DNA of 64,000 nt, from contig CALBPI010000062.1 of assembly GCA_937899415.1 (NCBI GenBank), positions 160,639 to 224,638 of the forward strand, written 5' to 3'. The notes beneath the pieces were generated by a model. The model saw only the letters and a program-made list of their open reading frames with translations. It had not been told where the DNA came from and did not search any database. Made by a program: the position numbers and the translations under genes. Positions 1-9,362 of this stretch are shown here, one piece after another. Numbering within the stretch: position 1 is the stretch's first letter; each line of letters starts with the position of its first letter. The DNA comes from an uncultured Gammaproteobacteria bacterium (GTDB taxonomy: Bacteria; Pseudomonadota; Gammaproteobacteria; Steroidobacterales; Woeseiaceae).

Positions 1-1075
1 GGCGCTCAATGCGCTCGACATCGGCGTTACGGGCTGGCCTTCCCAAACCGTGGCGGCATTGCGCGAGATGGGTGTGGCGACGATTGCGGATTGCCGGCGT
101 CTGCCGCGCGCGGGTCTGGCGCGGCGCTTCGGGCCGGCGCCCCTACACGCGCTGGCGCAGGCGTTCGGTGAACTGCCCGAAGTGCGTCAGCACGTCGAGG
201 CGCGTCAGCAGTTCGAGTCGTTGCTGCAGCTCGAGGCCGAGATCGAGGCCGCGCCGCAGCTCCACCTCGGTTGCGAACGTCTGCTCGGCGAGCTCGAGGA
301 CTGGCTGCGGCGCCGGCAGGGCGCCGTGCGGCAGCTCGCCTTTCGCTTTCACGGCTGGCGCGGACTGGCCGGTGTGCTCGACATCGCGCTCTCGGCGCCG
401 GGCCACAGGCTCGCCGACTGGCAGCGCCTGCTGGCCGCACACCTCGAGCGGTGCACGTTGTCGCAGCCGGCCGTGGCCGTGTCGCTGGCCGCGCAGATCA
501 GCGATCCGTTGGGTGCTCGTGCTGCGGCGCTGGCATTCGAGCCCGGCCAGACCTCGGTGCCCGATGCGCCCGAGCTGCACGCGCTGCTGGACCGGCTGCA
601 GGCGCGCCTGGGCGAGTGTTCGGTGCAGGCGCTACGCCATGTCGCCGAGCACCGCCCCGAGTACGCCTCACGCACCGTGACGCCCGATGCCGGCACCCAC
701 GCAGGCAACGCTTCCGGTGCGTCCCTGCCTGCGGCCTGGGTGTTGCGCGATGTGCCGGCCGGCGTGCTCGCGCTGCAGCGCGAGGCGGCGTTGTTACTGC
801 AACGGCCGCTGTGGCTGACGGGCCGGCCTGTGGCGTTGACCACGGTCGCCGGGGTCCCCCATTTCGAAGGCGCGCTGACGCTGCGCCACGGTCCCGAGCG
901 CATCGCCTCGGGTTGGTGGGAAAACGCGCAGGCGGGCGAGGCCGACGTGGCTGACGACAACCGGGCGCGCGACTATTTCGTGGCCGAGAACCCGGCCGGG
1001 GTCCGGCTCTGGATCTTCCGTGAGCGTATCGATGACACCGAGGTGCGCTGGCGGCTGCACGGCATCTTCGGCTGA
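1..1075 (+). CDS. imuB: ImuB-like Y-family polymerase homologue (5' truncated)
   Basis: The reading frame is already open at base 2 and runs to a TGA at 1073-1075, so the N-terminal catalytic-like half lies outside the window. What remains, about 357 residues, has the helix-hairpin-helix-like stretch (VAALREMGVATIADCRRLPR), a little-finger region with charged low-complexity helices, and a C-terminal region ending in WRLHGIFG, typical of ImuB proteins. In this family ImuB is an inactive Y-polymerase relative that binds the beta clamp and recruits ImuA and DnaE2 for damage-induced mutagenesis. Its stop shares one base with the dnaE2 start (TGATG), so the two genes should be translationally coupled. 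The name rests on that context as much as on the sequence; a generic DinB-type protein is less likely. Confidence 0.85.
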   Translation, partial: ALNALDIGVTGWPSQTVAALREMGVATIADCRRLPRAGLARRFGPAPLHALAQAFGELPEVRQHVEARQQFESLLQLEAEIEAAPQLHLGCERLLGELEDWLRRRQGAVRQLAFRFHGWRGLAGVLDIALSAPGHRLADWQRLLAAHLERCTLSQPAVAVSLAAQISDPLGARAAALAFEPGQTSVPDAPELHALLDRLQARLGECSVQALRHVAEHRPEYASRTVTPDAGTHAGNASGASLPAAWVLRDVPAGVLALQREAALLLQRPLWLTGRPVALTTVAGVPHFEGALTLRHGPERIASGWWENAQAGEADVADDNRARDYFVAENPAGVRLWIFRERIDDTEVRWRLHGIFG

Positions 1076-4000
1076 TGGCGGCCGGCTACGCCGAGCTGCA
1101 CGCGCTCAGTAATTTCACGTTCCTGCGCGGCGCCTCGCACCCCGAGGAACTGGTCGCGCAGGCTGATGCGCTGGGATACACGGCACTGGCCGTCACCGAT
1201 GCCTGTTCGCTGTCGGGCATCGTGCGCGCACACGCCGCGGCCAAGTCGGCATCGCTCAAACTCATCACGGGTGCTGAGTTCCAACTCGAAGACGGTCCCC
1301 GGCTCGTGTTGCACGCGCTCTCGCGGCGCGGCTACGCGGGGCTGTGTCGACTCATCACCGCAGCCCGGCGTGCGGCACCCAAGGGCGACTACCGGCTCAC
1401 GGCGGGGATGGTGCAGGACATTGCGGCCGGCGATGAGGGACGCACGCTGACCGACTGCACGGCGCTCTGGCTGCCCGGCAACGACTTTTCACTGGGCGAC
1501 GATGCGGACTGGCTTACGGGGCTGTTCCCGGGTCGGCTCTGGATTGCGGCCGAGCTGTTCCCCGACGGCATGCACCGCCTGCGCCTCGAGGCGCTGCGTC
1601 GCACGAGCGCGCGCTACGGCTTGCCACTCGTCGCCGCGGGTGACGTGCACATGCATTGCCGCGAACGTCGTGCGCTGCAGGACACGCTGACGGCGGTCCG
1701 GCTCAAGACCACGGTGCACGAGGCCGGCTACGCACTGCACGCCAATGCCGAGCGCCACCTGCGCCGACGTGCTGTGCTCGAGGCCGTGTACCCGGCGCCG
1801 CTGCTTGCCGAGACGCTGGCCATCGCCGAGCGTGTCGACTTCTCGCTTGATGAGCTGGCTTACGAATACCCGCGCGAACTTGTACCCGAGCACGAGACCC
1901 CGGCGGGCTGGCTCGCACGACTGACCTGGCAGGGTGCGGCACGGCGTTGGCCCGACGGCGTGCCCGCGAGCACGCGTGCGCAGGTCGAGCACGAGCTCGC
2001 GCTCATCGCCGAGCTCAACTACGAGCCGTATTTCCTGACGGTGTATGACATCGTCAACTGGGCGCGCGAGCACGCCATCCTTTGCCAGGGCCGCGGCTCG
2101 GCGGCCAACTCGGCCGTGTGCTTCTGCCTCGGCATCACCGAGGTCGACCCCGCGCGCCAGTCGACACTGTTCGAGCGCTTCATCTCCAAGGAGCGTAACG
2201 AGCCGCCCGACATCGATGTCGACTTCGAACATCAGCGCCGCGAAGAGGTGATCCAGTACATCTATTCGAAGTACGGCCGGGATCGCGCGGCGCTGGCGGC
2301 CACGGTCATCTGTTACCGCCCGCGCAGTGCGATGCGCGACGTGGGCAAGGCACTGGGCCTGGCCGACCTGCAGGTCGACCGGCTGGCGCGCAGCATGCAG
2401 TGGTGGGACGGCGATGTGGTCGATCCCGAGCGCGTGCGCGACGCGGGGCTCGACCCGCACAACCCGCTCATCGCGCGGCTTATCGGGCTCGTGAGCGCGC
2501 TCATCGGTTTTCCGCGCCACCTGTCACAGCACGTGGGCGGGTTTGTCATCAGCGAAGGTCGTCTTGACGAGCTCGTGCCTGTCGAAAACGCGAGCATGCC
2601 CGAGCGCACTGTGATCCAGTGGGAAAAGGACGACCTCGAGGCGTTGGGTTTGCTCAAGGTCGACGTGCTCGGGCTTGGCATGCTCAGTGCGATCCGCCGC
2701 TGCTTCGACCTCATCGCGGTGCATCACGACCGGCGCTACACACTGGCCACGGTGCCCGCCGAGGACCGCGCCACCTACGACATGATTTGCAAGGCCGACA
2801 CGATGGGCGTGTTTCAGATCGAGTCGCGCGCGCAGATGAGCATGCTGCCGCGCCTTCGGCCCCGCAACTTCTACGATCTCGTTATCGAGGTTGCGATCAT
2901 CCGCCCCGGACCGATCCAGGGCGACATGGTGCACCCCTTCCTGCGGCGGCGGAACGGTGAAGAACCTGTCACCTATCCGAGCCCCGAGGTTGAAGGCGTG
3001 CTCGAGCGTACGCTCGGCGTGCCCATCTTCCAGGAACAGGTCATGGAGCTGGCCGTGGTGGCGGCGGGCTTCAGCCCGGGTGAGGCCGACAGTCTGCGCC
3101 GCGCCATGGCCGCCTGGAAGCGCAAGGGTGGGCTCGGGCCGTTCGAGGAAAAGCTCAAACGGGGCATGCACGAGCGCGGCTACAGTGAGCGGTTCGCGAA
3201 CCAGATCTTCGAGCAGATCAAGGGCTTTGGTAACTATGGCTTTCCCGAGTCACATTCGGCGAGCTTCGCGCTGCTTGTGTACGTGTCGTGCTGGCTCAAG
3301 CGGCACTATCCGGCCGCGTTCATCTGTGCGCTCATCAACAGCCAGCCCATGGGGTTCTACAGTGCGTCGCAGCTCACGCAGATGGTGCGTCGCAACCACG
3401 GCGTCGAAGTGCGGCCCGTCGACGTACGCCACAGCCACTGGGACTGCACGCTTGAGCCGTGCGAGGAAGGCGGTCCCGCGCTTCGGCTGGGTCTGCGCCT
3501 CGTGAAGGGATTCGGCGATGTCGCCGCGGAACGACTGCAGCGCGTTCGTGAGGGGCAGGGTTTCCGCACGGTGCAGGAGATGGCCACACGCGCGCAGCTC
3601 AACCGCGCCGAGCTGGGCGCGCTGGCGGCGGCGAACGCCTTGTCGCGACTGGCGGGTCACCGCCATCTCGCGCGCTGGCAGGTGGCCGGCGTCGAGCGCC
3701 AGGACGACCTGCTCAAGGGCATCGAGGTGCGCGAGGCGACGCCCATGCTGCGTGCGCCCAGCGAGGCGCAGGACATCGTCGCCGACTACCAGCACCTGGG
3801 CCTGACGCTGGGGCGTCATCCCATGGCGCTGTTGCGCTCACGCTTCGAGGGGCACGGGTTCCTGACGGCTGACGCCCTCGTGGATTGTGCCGACGGGCGG
3901 CCCGTGCAGGTTGCGGGCATTGTGGTCACACGGCAGCGTCCCGGCAGTGCCAATGGCGTTAACTTCGTCACGCTCGAGGACGAAACGGGCTACATCAACC

Positions 4001-4179
4001 TCGTGATCTGGCAAGACCTTGCCGAAACGCAACGGCGCGTGCTCGTTGGCGCGCGGCTCATGGCTGCGGCAGGAACAGTGCAAAAGCAGGGCGATGTCAT
4101 TCACGTCGTGGCGCGTGAACTGCGCGACTACAACAGTCTGCTCGGCGAGCTGACCACCGTGTCGCGCGACTTTCACTAA
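1075..4179 (+). CDS. dnaE2: Error-prone DNA polymerase III alpha-like subunit DnaE2
   Basis: 1034 residues, the usual DnaE2 length. It opens with a PHP domain (YAELHALSNFTFLRGASHP, then ALAVTDACSLSG), followed by the C-family polymerase core with the acidic active-site string PDIDVDF (Asp379, 381, 383), the GRGSAANS motif just before it, and the GFPRHLSQHVGGFVIS and GNYGFPESHSASFA segments. A C-terminal OB-fold region (PVQVAGIVVTRQRPGSANG) precedes the end. DnaE2 is the translesion polymerase of the ImuA-ImuB-DnaE2 mutasome, normally LexA-controlled; the LexA site would lie upstream of the window. It overlaps imuB by one base. The replicative DnaE is about 100 residues longer and has a different N-terminus, so DnaE2 is the better call. 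Confidence 0.95.
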   Translation: MAAGYAELHALSNFTFLRGASHPEELVAQADALGYTALAVTDACSLSGIVRAHAAAKSASLKLITGAEFQLEDGPRLVLHALSRRGYAGLCRLITAARRAAPKGDYRLTAGMVQDIAAGDEGRTLTDCTALWLPGNDFSLGDDADWLTGLFPGRLWIAAELFPDGMHRLRLEALRRTSARYGLPLVAAGDVHMHCRERRALQDTLTAVRLKTTVHEAGYALHANAERHLRRRAVLEAVYPAPLLAETLAIAERVDFSLDELAYEYPRELVPEHETPAGWLARLTWQGAARRWPDGVPASTRAQVEHELALIAELNYEPYFLTVYDIVNWAREHAILCQGRGSAANSAVCFCLGITEVDPARQSTLFERFISKERNEPPDIDVDFEHQRREEVIQYIYSKYGRDRAALAATVICYRPRSAMRDVGKALGLADLQVDRLARSMQWWDGDVVDPERVRDAGLDPHNPLIARLIGLVSALIGFPRHLSQHVGGFVISEGRLDELVPVENASMPERTVIQWEKDDLEALGLLKVDVLGLGMLSAIRRCFDLIAVHHDRRYTLATVPAEDRATYDMICKADTMGVFQIESRAQMSMLPRLRPRNFYDLVIEVAIIRPGPIQGDMVHPFLRRRNGEEPVTYPSPEVEGVLERTLGVPIFQEQVMELAVVAAGFSPGEADSLRRAMAAWKRKGGLGPFEEKLKRGMHERGYSERFANQIFEQIKGFGNYGFPESHSASFALLVYVSCWLKRHYPAAFICALINSQPMGFYSASQLTQMVRRNHGVEVRPVDVRHSHWDCTLEPCEEGGPALRLGLRLVKGFGDVAAERLQRVREGQGFRTVQEMATRAQLNRAELGALAAANALSRLAGHRHLARWQVAGVERQDDLLKGIEVREATPMLRAPSEAQDIVADYQHLGLTLGRHPMALLRSRFEGHGFLTADALVDCADGRPVQVAGIVVTRQRPGSANGVNFVTLEDETGYINLVIWQDLAETQRRVLVGARLMAAAGTVQKQGDVIHVVARELRDYNSLLGELTTVSRDFH

Positions 4180-4206
4180 GGGACGCGGGTGCGCCGGGCG
4201 AGAGGC

Positions 4207-4491
4207 TCAGTTCGCTTCGAGATCGTCGATGCCGAAGTCGTCGTCTTCGTCGAGCAGGCGGTTGAGCCGCTTTTCTTCGAGCAGCGCCTCGAGCCGGCGG
4301 CGTGCGGCCGCGCCGTCCTTACCCGGGTCTTTCGCCTGCTCGATGTCGGCGACAAGTTCCTCGACGTTGACTTCAACAGACATGCCGCCGACGTTATCGC
4401 CGGCTTCAATGACGATGGTCTCCGAAAAGTCCTTGTCGTCTTCCCCGTCGTCGATGTCGTCTTCGGGTGTATCTCTTTCTTCACTGATCAT
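4207..4491 (-). CDS. Small acidic conserved hypothetical protein
   Basis: 94 residues from an ATG at 4491; an upstream TTG would add four residues but has no advantage. The N-terminus is strongly acidic (EERDTPEDDIDDGEDDKD), the middle reads SVEVNVEELVADIEQAKDP, and the C-terminus has a basic helix with an acidic tail (ARRRLEALLEEKRLNRLLDEDDDFG). The tail resembles the short RRRLE...LEEKRL...L-DDF pattern of the PA3496-type family; that is a weak resemblance. There is no signal peptide or membrane segment. It lies downstream of gspF but has its own promoter-like sequence, and it converges on dnaE2 with 27 bases between stops. Function is unknown. Confidence 0.65.
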   Translation of the reverse strand: MISEERDTPEDDIDDGEDDKDFSETIVIEAGDNVGGMSVEVNVEELVADIEQAKDPGKDGAAARRRLEALLEEKRLNRLLDEDDDFGIDDLEAN

Positions 4492-4531
4492 GCACGTCCC
4501 CAAGAGCGGCTCACAGTGTTGGGTTGTCGCG

Positions 4532-4561
4532 AATATAAACCCGTGCTTCGCGCGCGTGCAA
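4532..4561 (-). promoter_or_regulatory. Sigma70-like promoter for the small acidic gene
   Basis: Reading the minus strand, TTGCAC (4561-4556) and TATATT (4537-4532) are separated by 18 bases, an acceptable -35/-10 pair. It lies between the gspF stop and the ATG at 4491 and would give a leader of about 35 bases. Inference from consensus only. Confidence 0.4.
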
Positions 4562-4596
4562 CTACGTTGTCGACAGATTGCGAACTCGCGCGTGAG

Positions 4597-5814
4597 CTAG
4601 CCCACAAGCTCGTTCATATTGAAGATCGGCAACAGGATCGCCAGCACGATGAGCAGCACGACAATGCCCATGATGACGATGATCAGGGGTTCGATAATAC
4701 TCATGAGTGCGGAGATCAGGCTGTCCGACTCGCGCTCCTGGTTGACGGCTGCGCGCTCGAGCATTTCGTCGAGACGGCCGCTGGCTTCACCACTTGAAAT
4801 CAGGTGAATGGTCATAGGCGGAAACACGCCGCGCTCGCCAAGTGAGCGGCTGATAGGTGCGCCCTCACGAATGCGAACGGCAGCCTCGTCAACGGCTTCG
4901 CGCATCGGCACGTTCGATATGACCTCGCCGGCAATACGCAGCGACTCGAGTACGGGGACGCCGCTGGCCGCGAGGATCGCCAACGTACGCATGAAGCGCG
5001 CCGTGTTCAGGCCGCGTGTGAGCCGCCCGAAGACGGGCATGCGCAGTTTCGTACCGTGCCAGCGCTTCTTGGGCCCGGGTTGGGCCAGCAGCAGCCGGAT
5101 GCCGATGAACCCTGCGACTGCGCCCATAATCAGGAGCCACCACCAGGCTTGCACAAACTCGCTGAGACCGATCAGAGCGCGCGTGAGGCCAGGCAATTGG
5201 TTGCCTGTCGACACGAAGACGCTAACGATCTTCGGCACGACATAGGACAGCATGAAGGCGACCACGGCCAGCGACATGAGTACGAGCAGAATCGGGTAGA
5301 CGAGCGCTGTCTTGGCCTTCTGCGACAGGTTCTGGCGGTTTTCGGTGTAGTCGGCCAGCCGGTCGAGCACGTTGTCGAGTTTGCCGGATTGTTCGCCGGC
5401 ATCGACGGTTGCGCGGAACATGGCCGGGAAGGCCTGCGGGAATTCGGCCAGGCTACCGGCCAGCGAATAGCCTTCGCGGACCCGGGCGCGTACGCCCATG
5501 ATGATGCTGCGCGTTTTCGACTGCTCCGACTGGTCGGCAATGGCCTGCAGGGCTTCTTCAAGCGGCAGGCCCGCTTGCGACAGCGTCGCCAGCTGGCGCG
5601 TAACGAGCGCGAGTTCGGCGCCCGACAGGGCACGACGGATCGTGACGCGTTTTTTGTCGTCGCTGCGCCCGCGCGTTGCAACGGGATCGACGGACAGCGG
5701 CGTCAGTGACTGTTCGCGCAGCGCGCCGCGCACGGCACGCGCCGTGTCTCCCTCGAGCACCCCTTTGCGTTGCTTGCCGCGGGGGTCGAGTGCGATGTAT
5801 TCGAAAGCGGCCAT
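4597..5814 (-). CDS. gspF: Type II secretion inner-membrane platform protein GspF
   Basis: 405 residues, normal for GspF. The start MAAFEYIALDPRGKQRKGVLEGDTAR is the usual N-terminus of this family. Two T2SF domains follow (about 70-195 and 270-395), each with the LAEFPQAFPAMFRATVDAGEQSGKL-type signature (second copy SLGERGVFPPMTIHLISSGEASGRL), and three membrane segments (about 170-195, 220-243, 375-400). In this family GspF is the polytopic platform protein that couples the GspE ATPase to pseudopilus assembly. It is the last gsp gene of the cluster, 19 bases after gspE. Minor homology to PilC is expected, but neighbours settle it as GspF. Confidence 0.95.
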   Translation of the reverse strand: MAAFEYIALDPRGKQRKGVLEGDTARAVRGALREQSLTPLSVDPVATRGRSDDKKRVTIRRALSGAELALVTRQLATLSQAGLPLEEALQAIADQSEQSKTRSIIMGVRARVREGYSLAGSLAEFPQAFPAMFRATVDAGEQSGKLDNVLDRLADYTENRQNLSQKAKTALVYPILLVLMSLAVVAFMLSYVVPKIVSVFVSTGNQLPGLTRALIGLSEFVQAWWWLLIMGAVAGFIGIRLLLAQPGPKKRWHGTKLRMPVFGRLTRGLNTARFMRTLAILAASGVPVLESLRIAGEVISNVPMREAVDEAAVRIREGAPISRSLGERGVFPPMTIHLISSGEASGRLDEMLERAAVNQERESDSLISALMSIIEPLIIVIMGIVVLLIVLAILLPIFNMNELVG

Positions 5815-5833
5815 GACTCAGACGTCTCGCGCG

Positions 5834-7363
5834 TCAGTCATCGCGCGTGACCCGCAATACCTCTTCCAGTGTCGTGATGCCCTGAAGCACCTTGGCGCGG
5901 CCATCGGCACGAATACTGGGGCCACGTTCTCGCGCGTAGCGTTCGAGCTCATGTTCACCCGAGCCATCGTGAATCATGGTGCGCATCGTGTCATCGACGG
6001 TCACGAGTTCGTAGATGCCCGAGCGACCACGAAACGCCATGGGATCGTCGGCCGGCGGGCGGTATAGCGTCGGACGTTGCTCGCGGCTGACGCGCAGCAT
6101 GTCGCATTCAGCGTCGCTGGCCGGGTAGGCCTCGCAACGCTCCGAATCGAGTGTGCGCACGAGGCGCTGTGACAGCACGCCGATGAGGCTCGACGACAGC
6201 AAAAACGGCTCGACGCCCATGTCGCGCAGTCGGGTCACGGCGCCCACGGCTGTGTTGGTGTGCAGGGTGGAGAGTACGAGGTGACCGGTGAGCGAAGCCT
6301 GGACAGCGATTTCCGCCGTTTCGAGGTCGCGAATCTCACCGACCATCACCACGTCAGGGTCCTGGCGCAGAATGGCGCGGAGTCCGCGCGCGAAGGTCAT
6401 GTCGACCTTGGTGTTGACCTGCGACTGACCGATGCCATCGATGTAGTACTCGATGGGGTCTTCGACGGTCATGATGTTGCGCGTTGCGTTGTTGATGCGC
6501 TCGAGCGCCGCGTACAGCGTGGTCGTTTTACCCGAACCCGTCGGGCCTGTGACGAGAATGATGCCGTGCGGCTTGTGGATCAGCGCGTCGATGTTGCGTT
6601 GGTCATCGGCGCGCATGCCCAGCTGCGCGAGATCAAGTCGACCGGCCTGCTTGTCGAGCAGACGCATGACCACGCGCTCGCCATGACCGGACGGCATCGT
6701 CGAAACGCGTACGTCTACGGCACGACCCGCAACACGCAGCGAGATATGGCCGTCCTGCGGCAGGCGCTTCTCGGCAATGTCGAGTTTCGACATGACCTTG
6801 ATGCGGGAAACGAGCAGGGGTGAGACGCCGCGCGCGGTCTGCAGTACTTCGCGCAGCACGCCGTCGATGCGCATCCGCACGATGAGCCGGTTCTCGTAGG
6901 GCTCGATGTGAATATCCGAGGCGTTTTCCTTGATGGCCTCGGTGAGCAACGCATTGATGAGGCGAATGATGGGCGCCTCGTCGTCAGATTCGAGCAGGTC
7001 CGACTGTTCGGGCAGGTCCTGCGCCAGCATGAGCAGGTCGGTCTCTTCCTCGAACCCGTCCATCATCTGCATGGCGGGGCCCGTACCGCGCTCGTAGGCC
7101 TGCTGCAGTTCCATGTCAAACTGCGCTTCGCTCACGCGCTCGATGTTCAGCGTCTGACCCAGGAAGCGTTGCGCTTCAGCCAGGCTCGCGAGGCTGGCGC
7201 CTTCACGGTAGAGCAGGGCCTCGGGCACGCCATCCTGTTCGCGCACGAGCAGGCCGTGGCGCTTCGCGAACGAGAAGGGCAACTGCGTTTTGGTCGCGGT
7301 TTCCTCTTCCACGGCCAGTGTGCTGATCGTCTCGTCTTCTAACGTGTCCGTGGTGACCGCCAT
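5834..7363 (-). CDS. gspE: Type II secretion ATPase GspE
   Basis: Start set at the ATG at 7363 (MAVTTDTLEDETIS), 17 bases after the gspD stop; the open frame reaches further upstream but only through gspD sequence. The product is 509 residues: an N1E-like region, the NASDIHIEP motif near 147-155, Walker A GPTGSGKT at 273-280, the Asp-box and Walker B (RQDPDVVMVGEIRD), and a His-box (TGHLVLSTLHTN). It powers pseudopilus extension on the cytoplasmic face with GspF and GspL. The C-terminal metal-binding tetracysteine (two CxxC pairs) of most GspE proteins is eroded: only Cys410 and Cys420 remain, and the second pair position reads ADDPMAFRGRSGIYEL. Confidence 0.95.
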   Translation of the reverse strand: MAVTTDTLEDETISTLAVEEETATKTQLPFSFAKRHGLLVREQDGVPEALLYREGASLASLAEAQRFLGQTLNIERVSEAQFDMELQQAYERGTGPAMQMMDGFEEETDLLMLAQDLPEQSDLLESDDEAPIIRLINALLTEAIKENASDIHIEPYENRLIVRMRIDGVLREVLQTARGVSPLLVSRIKVMSKLDIAEKRLPQDGHISLRVAGRAVDVRVSTMPSGHGERVVMRLLDKQAGRLDLAQLGMRADDQRNIDALIHKPHGIILVTGPTGSGKTTTLYAALERINNATRNIMTVEDPIEYYIDGIGQSQVNTKVDMTFARGLRAILRQDPDVVMVGEIRDLETAEIAVQASLTGHLVLSTLHTNTAVGAVTRLRDMGVEPFLLSSSLIGVLSQRLVRTLDSERCEAYPASDAECDMLRVSREQRPTLYRPPADDPMAFRGRSGIYELVTVDDTMRTMIHDGSGEHELERYARERGPSIRADGRAKVLQGITTLEEVLRVTRDD

Positions 7364-7379
7364 CGTGCCTGCCTCCGGC

Positions 7380-9362
7380 TTACTCGCCGCCGCTGTCTTC
7401 CTGCATGATATCGGCAGGTGGCTGTGTTGGTGGAGTGTCGCGCACCTGCTCTTCAAGTGGCGGCAGCGTCGGGCGCACAGCGTCACGAATGAGCGGTACG
7501 CTTCGGTCACCCTGCTGCAGGTTGCGCAGGTAGTTGTACTTCTCGCCCGTCACCTGCATCGAGCCGATGCCATCGAGAAGGATCTTGGGTTTGATGAAGA
7601 CCATGAGGTTGGTCTTGATCTTCTCCGAGGTGCGAGAGCGGAACAGGTTGCCGATGATCGGAATGCTGCCCAGCACGGGTACGCGCTGATCGGTCTCGAG
7701 CACCTGGTCGTCAATGAGGCCGCCCAGCACAAGGATGCCGCCATCCTCGACGATAACCGAGGTCTCGATGAGGCGGGTGTTTGTGATCAGGTCGACGGCG
7801 CCGGCGCTGGAGCTCAGGCTTGAGATCTCCTGAGTGATCTCGAGCAAGATCGTGCCGTCGTCGGTGATCTGCGGTGTGAGCTGCAGGTTGGTGCCGACCT
7901 GCTCGCGGTTGACGGTCTGGAACGGATTCACGGCGCCGGCGTTGTTGCCGCCCGTGTTGGTGAACTGGCCCGTGATGAACGGCACTTCCTGACCGATCTC
8001 GATCTTCGCCTCTTCGTTGTCCATCGTGACGATGACGGGCGTCGAGATCACGTTCGTATTGGCGTCGCCCTGCAGCGCATTGAGGATCGCGGCAAAACTC
8101 ACACCCGAATCCGATATGCGGCCCACTCCTAACGTGATGCCCTCGGAGATCGCGCCGGCCAGGGCTGCGGCATCGTTACCTTCGCTGGCACCGGCCAGCG
8201 GCACGATGCGGCTGCCTGCGGAGGCGAAGTCCGTAACGCCCACAATATTGTCGTCGTTGCTGCCATCGAGTGCCCAGGTCACGCCCAGCTGCGAGTCGCG
8301 GTTGATGTTGACCTCGACGATCAGAGCCTCGACGAGCACTTGTGCTCGGCGAATGTCGAGCTTGTCGACGACCGACATGATCGAACGCATCGACGCGGGC
8401 GGTGCCGTGATGACGAGTGCGTTGGTGATTTCATCGGCCCAGATGTTGACCTCAATGTCTGCGTTCGCCGCCGTCTCCTGGCCCTCGGCACTCTGTACCT
8501 GGCCCTGCAGCTTACCCGCGAGGTCTTCTGCGTTGGCGTATTTGAGGTAGCGTACCTGGGTGTCGCCACCGGCTTCGCGCGGCGTATCGAGATGTGCGAT
8601 GAGTGTGCGGATCTTGACGCGGTCAGCGGGTACGCCGCTGATGAGCACGCTGTTGGTGCGCCCGTCAGCGACGAGGTTTATGGGTGCGCTGGCACCCGCC
8701 TCGACGCGGTTGCCGCCGTTGAGCGCGTTGATCGTCGTGACGATGTCTGTGGCCGACGCGTAGGTCAGCGGCACCACCTCGACATCGGCGTCGATGGGCC
8801 TGTCAATCTGGCGCAGCAGGTACCGAATCCGATTCACGTTGCGCTGCGTGTCGCTGATGATCAGCGAGTTTGAGCTGGCCTGCGCCGCCAAGTGGGCGTT
8901 GCTGGGAAGCAGCGGACGCAAGACCGGCACCAGCTGTGCGGCCGACACGTTTTCGACACGCAACACCGTGGTGACCGTCTCGTCGGCAAGCGCGCCCGTG
9001 ACATTGGCCGGCGCCTGGCGCGCGTTGGCGTTGGGTACGATGCGCGTCACGCTGCCCGCTTCGATGGCCACGAAGTTGTTGACCTCGAGCAGCTGCAGGA
9101 AGGCCAGGTAGAACTCCTCGGCGTTCATGGGCTCGCTGGCGATGAGCGTCACTTTGGCATTGACGCGCGGGTCGACGATGAACGTGCGGCCCGTGGCCAT
9201 TTGCACCGCATCGATAACCGCCTTGATATCGGTCTCACGATAGTTCGGCGTGATTTCATCGATGCCCTGCGCCAGGACGCCTTGTGCGGTGGTCAGCGCA
9301 GTGGCAAGCGCCAGTGCTGCGACGATCAGGCGCTGCCGGGGCGCGCGTTGCGAGTGGTTCAT
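7380..9362 (-). CDS. gspD: Type II secretion outer-membrane secretin GspD
   Basis: 660 residues with a Sec signal peptide (about 1-31, ending LTTAQGVLAQG). Then come an N0 domain (ITPNYRETDIKAVIDAVQMATG), three N1-N3 KH-like repeats (VLRVENVSAAQLVPVLRPLLP; VEVVPLTYASATDIVTTINAL; VRYLKYANAEDLAGKLQG), and the secretin core starting at AQVLVEALIVEVN, with the signature VPVLGSIPIIGNLFRSRT. In the family it forms the dodeca- to pentadecameric outer-membrane channel that releases folded exoproteins. Its ATG overlaps the gspC stop by four bases (ATGA). The C-terminus beyond the secretin domain (RPTLPPLEEQVRDTPPTQPP) is proline-rich and could contact a pilotin, which is not seen here. Confidence 0.96.
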   Translation of the reverse strand: MNHSQRAPRQRLIVAALALATALTTAQGVLAQGIDEITPNYRETDIKAVIDAVQMATGRTFIVDPRVNAKVTLIASEPMNAEEFYLAFLQLLEVNNFVAIEAGSVTRIVPNANARQAPANVTGALADETVTTVLRVENVSAAQLVPVLRPLLPSNAHLAAQASSNSLIISDTQRNVNRIRYLLRQIDRPIDADVEVVPLTYASATDIVTTINALNGGNRVEAGASAPINLVADGRTNSVLISGVPADRVKIRTLIAHLDTPREAGGDTQVRYLKYANAEDLAGKLQGQVQSAEGQETAANADIEVNIWADEITNALVITAPPASMRSIMSVVDKLDIRRAQVLVEALIVEVNINRDSQLGVTWALDGSNDDNIVGVTDFASAGSRIVPLAGASEGNDAAALAGAISEGITLGVGRISDSGVSFAAILNALQGDANTNVISTPVIVTMDNEEAKIEIGQEVPFITGQFTNTGGNNAGAVNPFQTVNREQVGTNLQLTPQITDDGTILLEITQEISSLSSSAGAVDLITNTRLIETSVIVEDGGILVLGGLIDDQVLETDQRVPVLGSIPIIGNLFRSRTSEKIKTNLMVFIKPKILLDGIGSMQVTGEKYNYLRNLQQGDRSVPLIRDAVRPTLPPLEEQVRDTPPTQPPADIMQEDSGGE

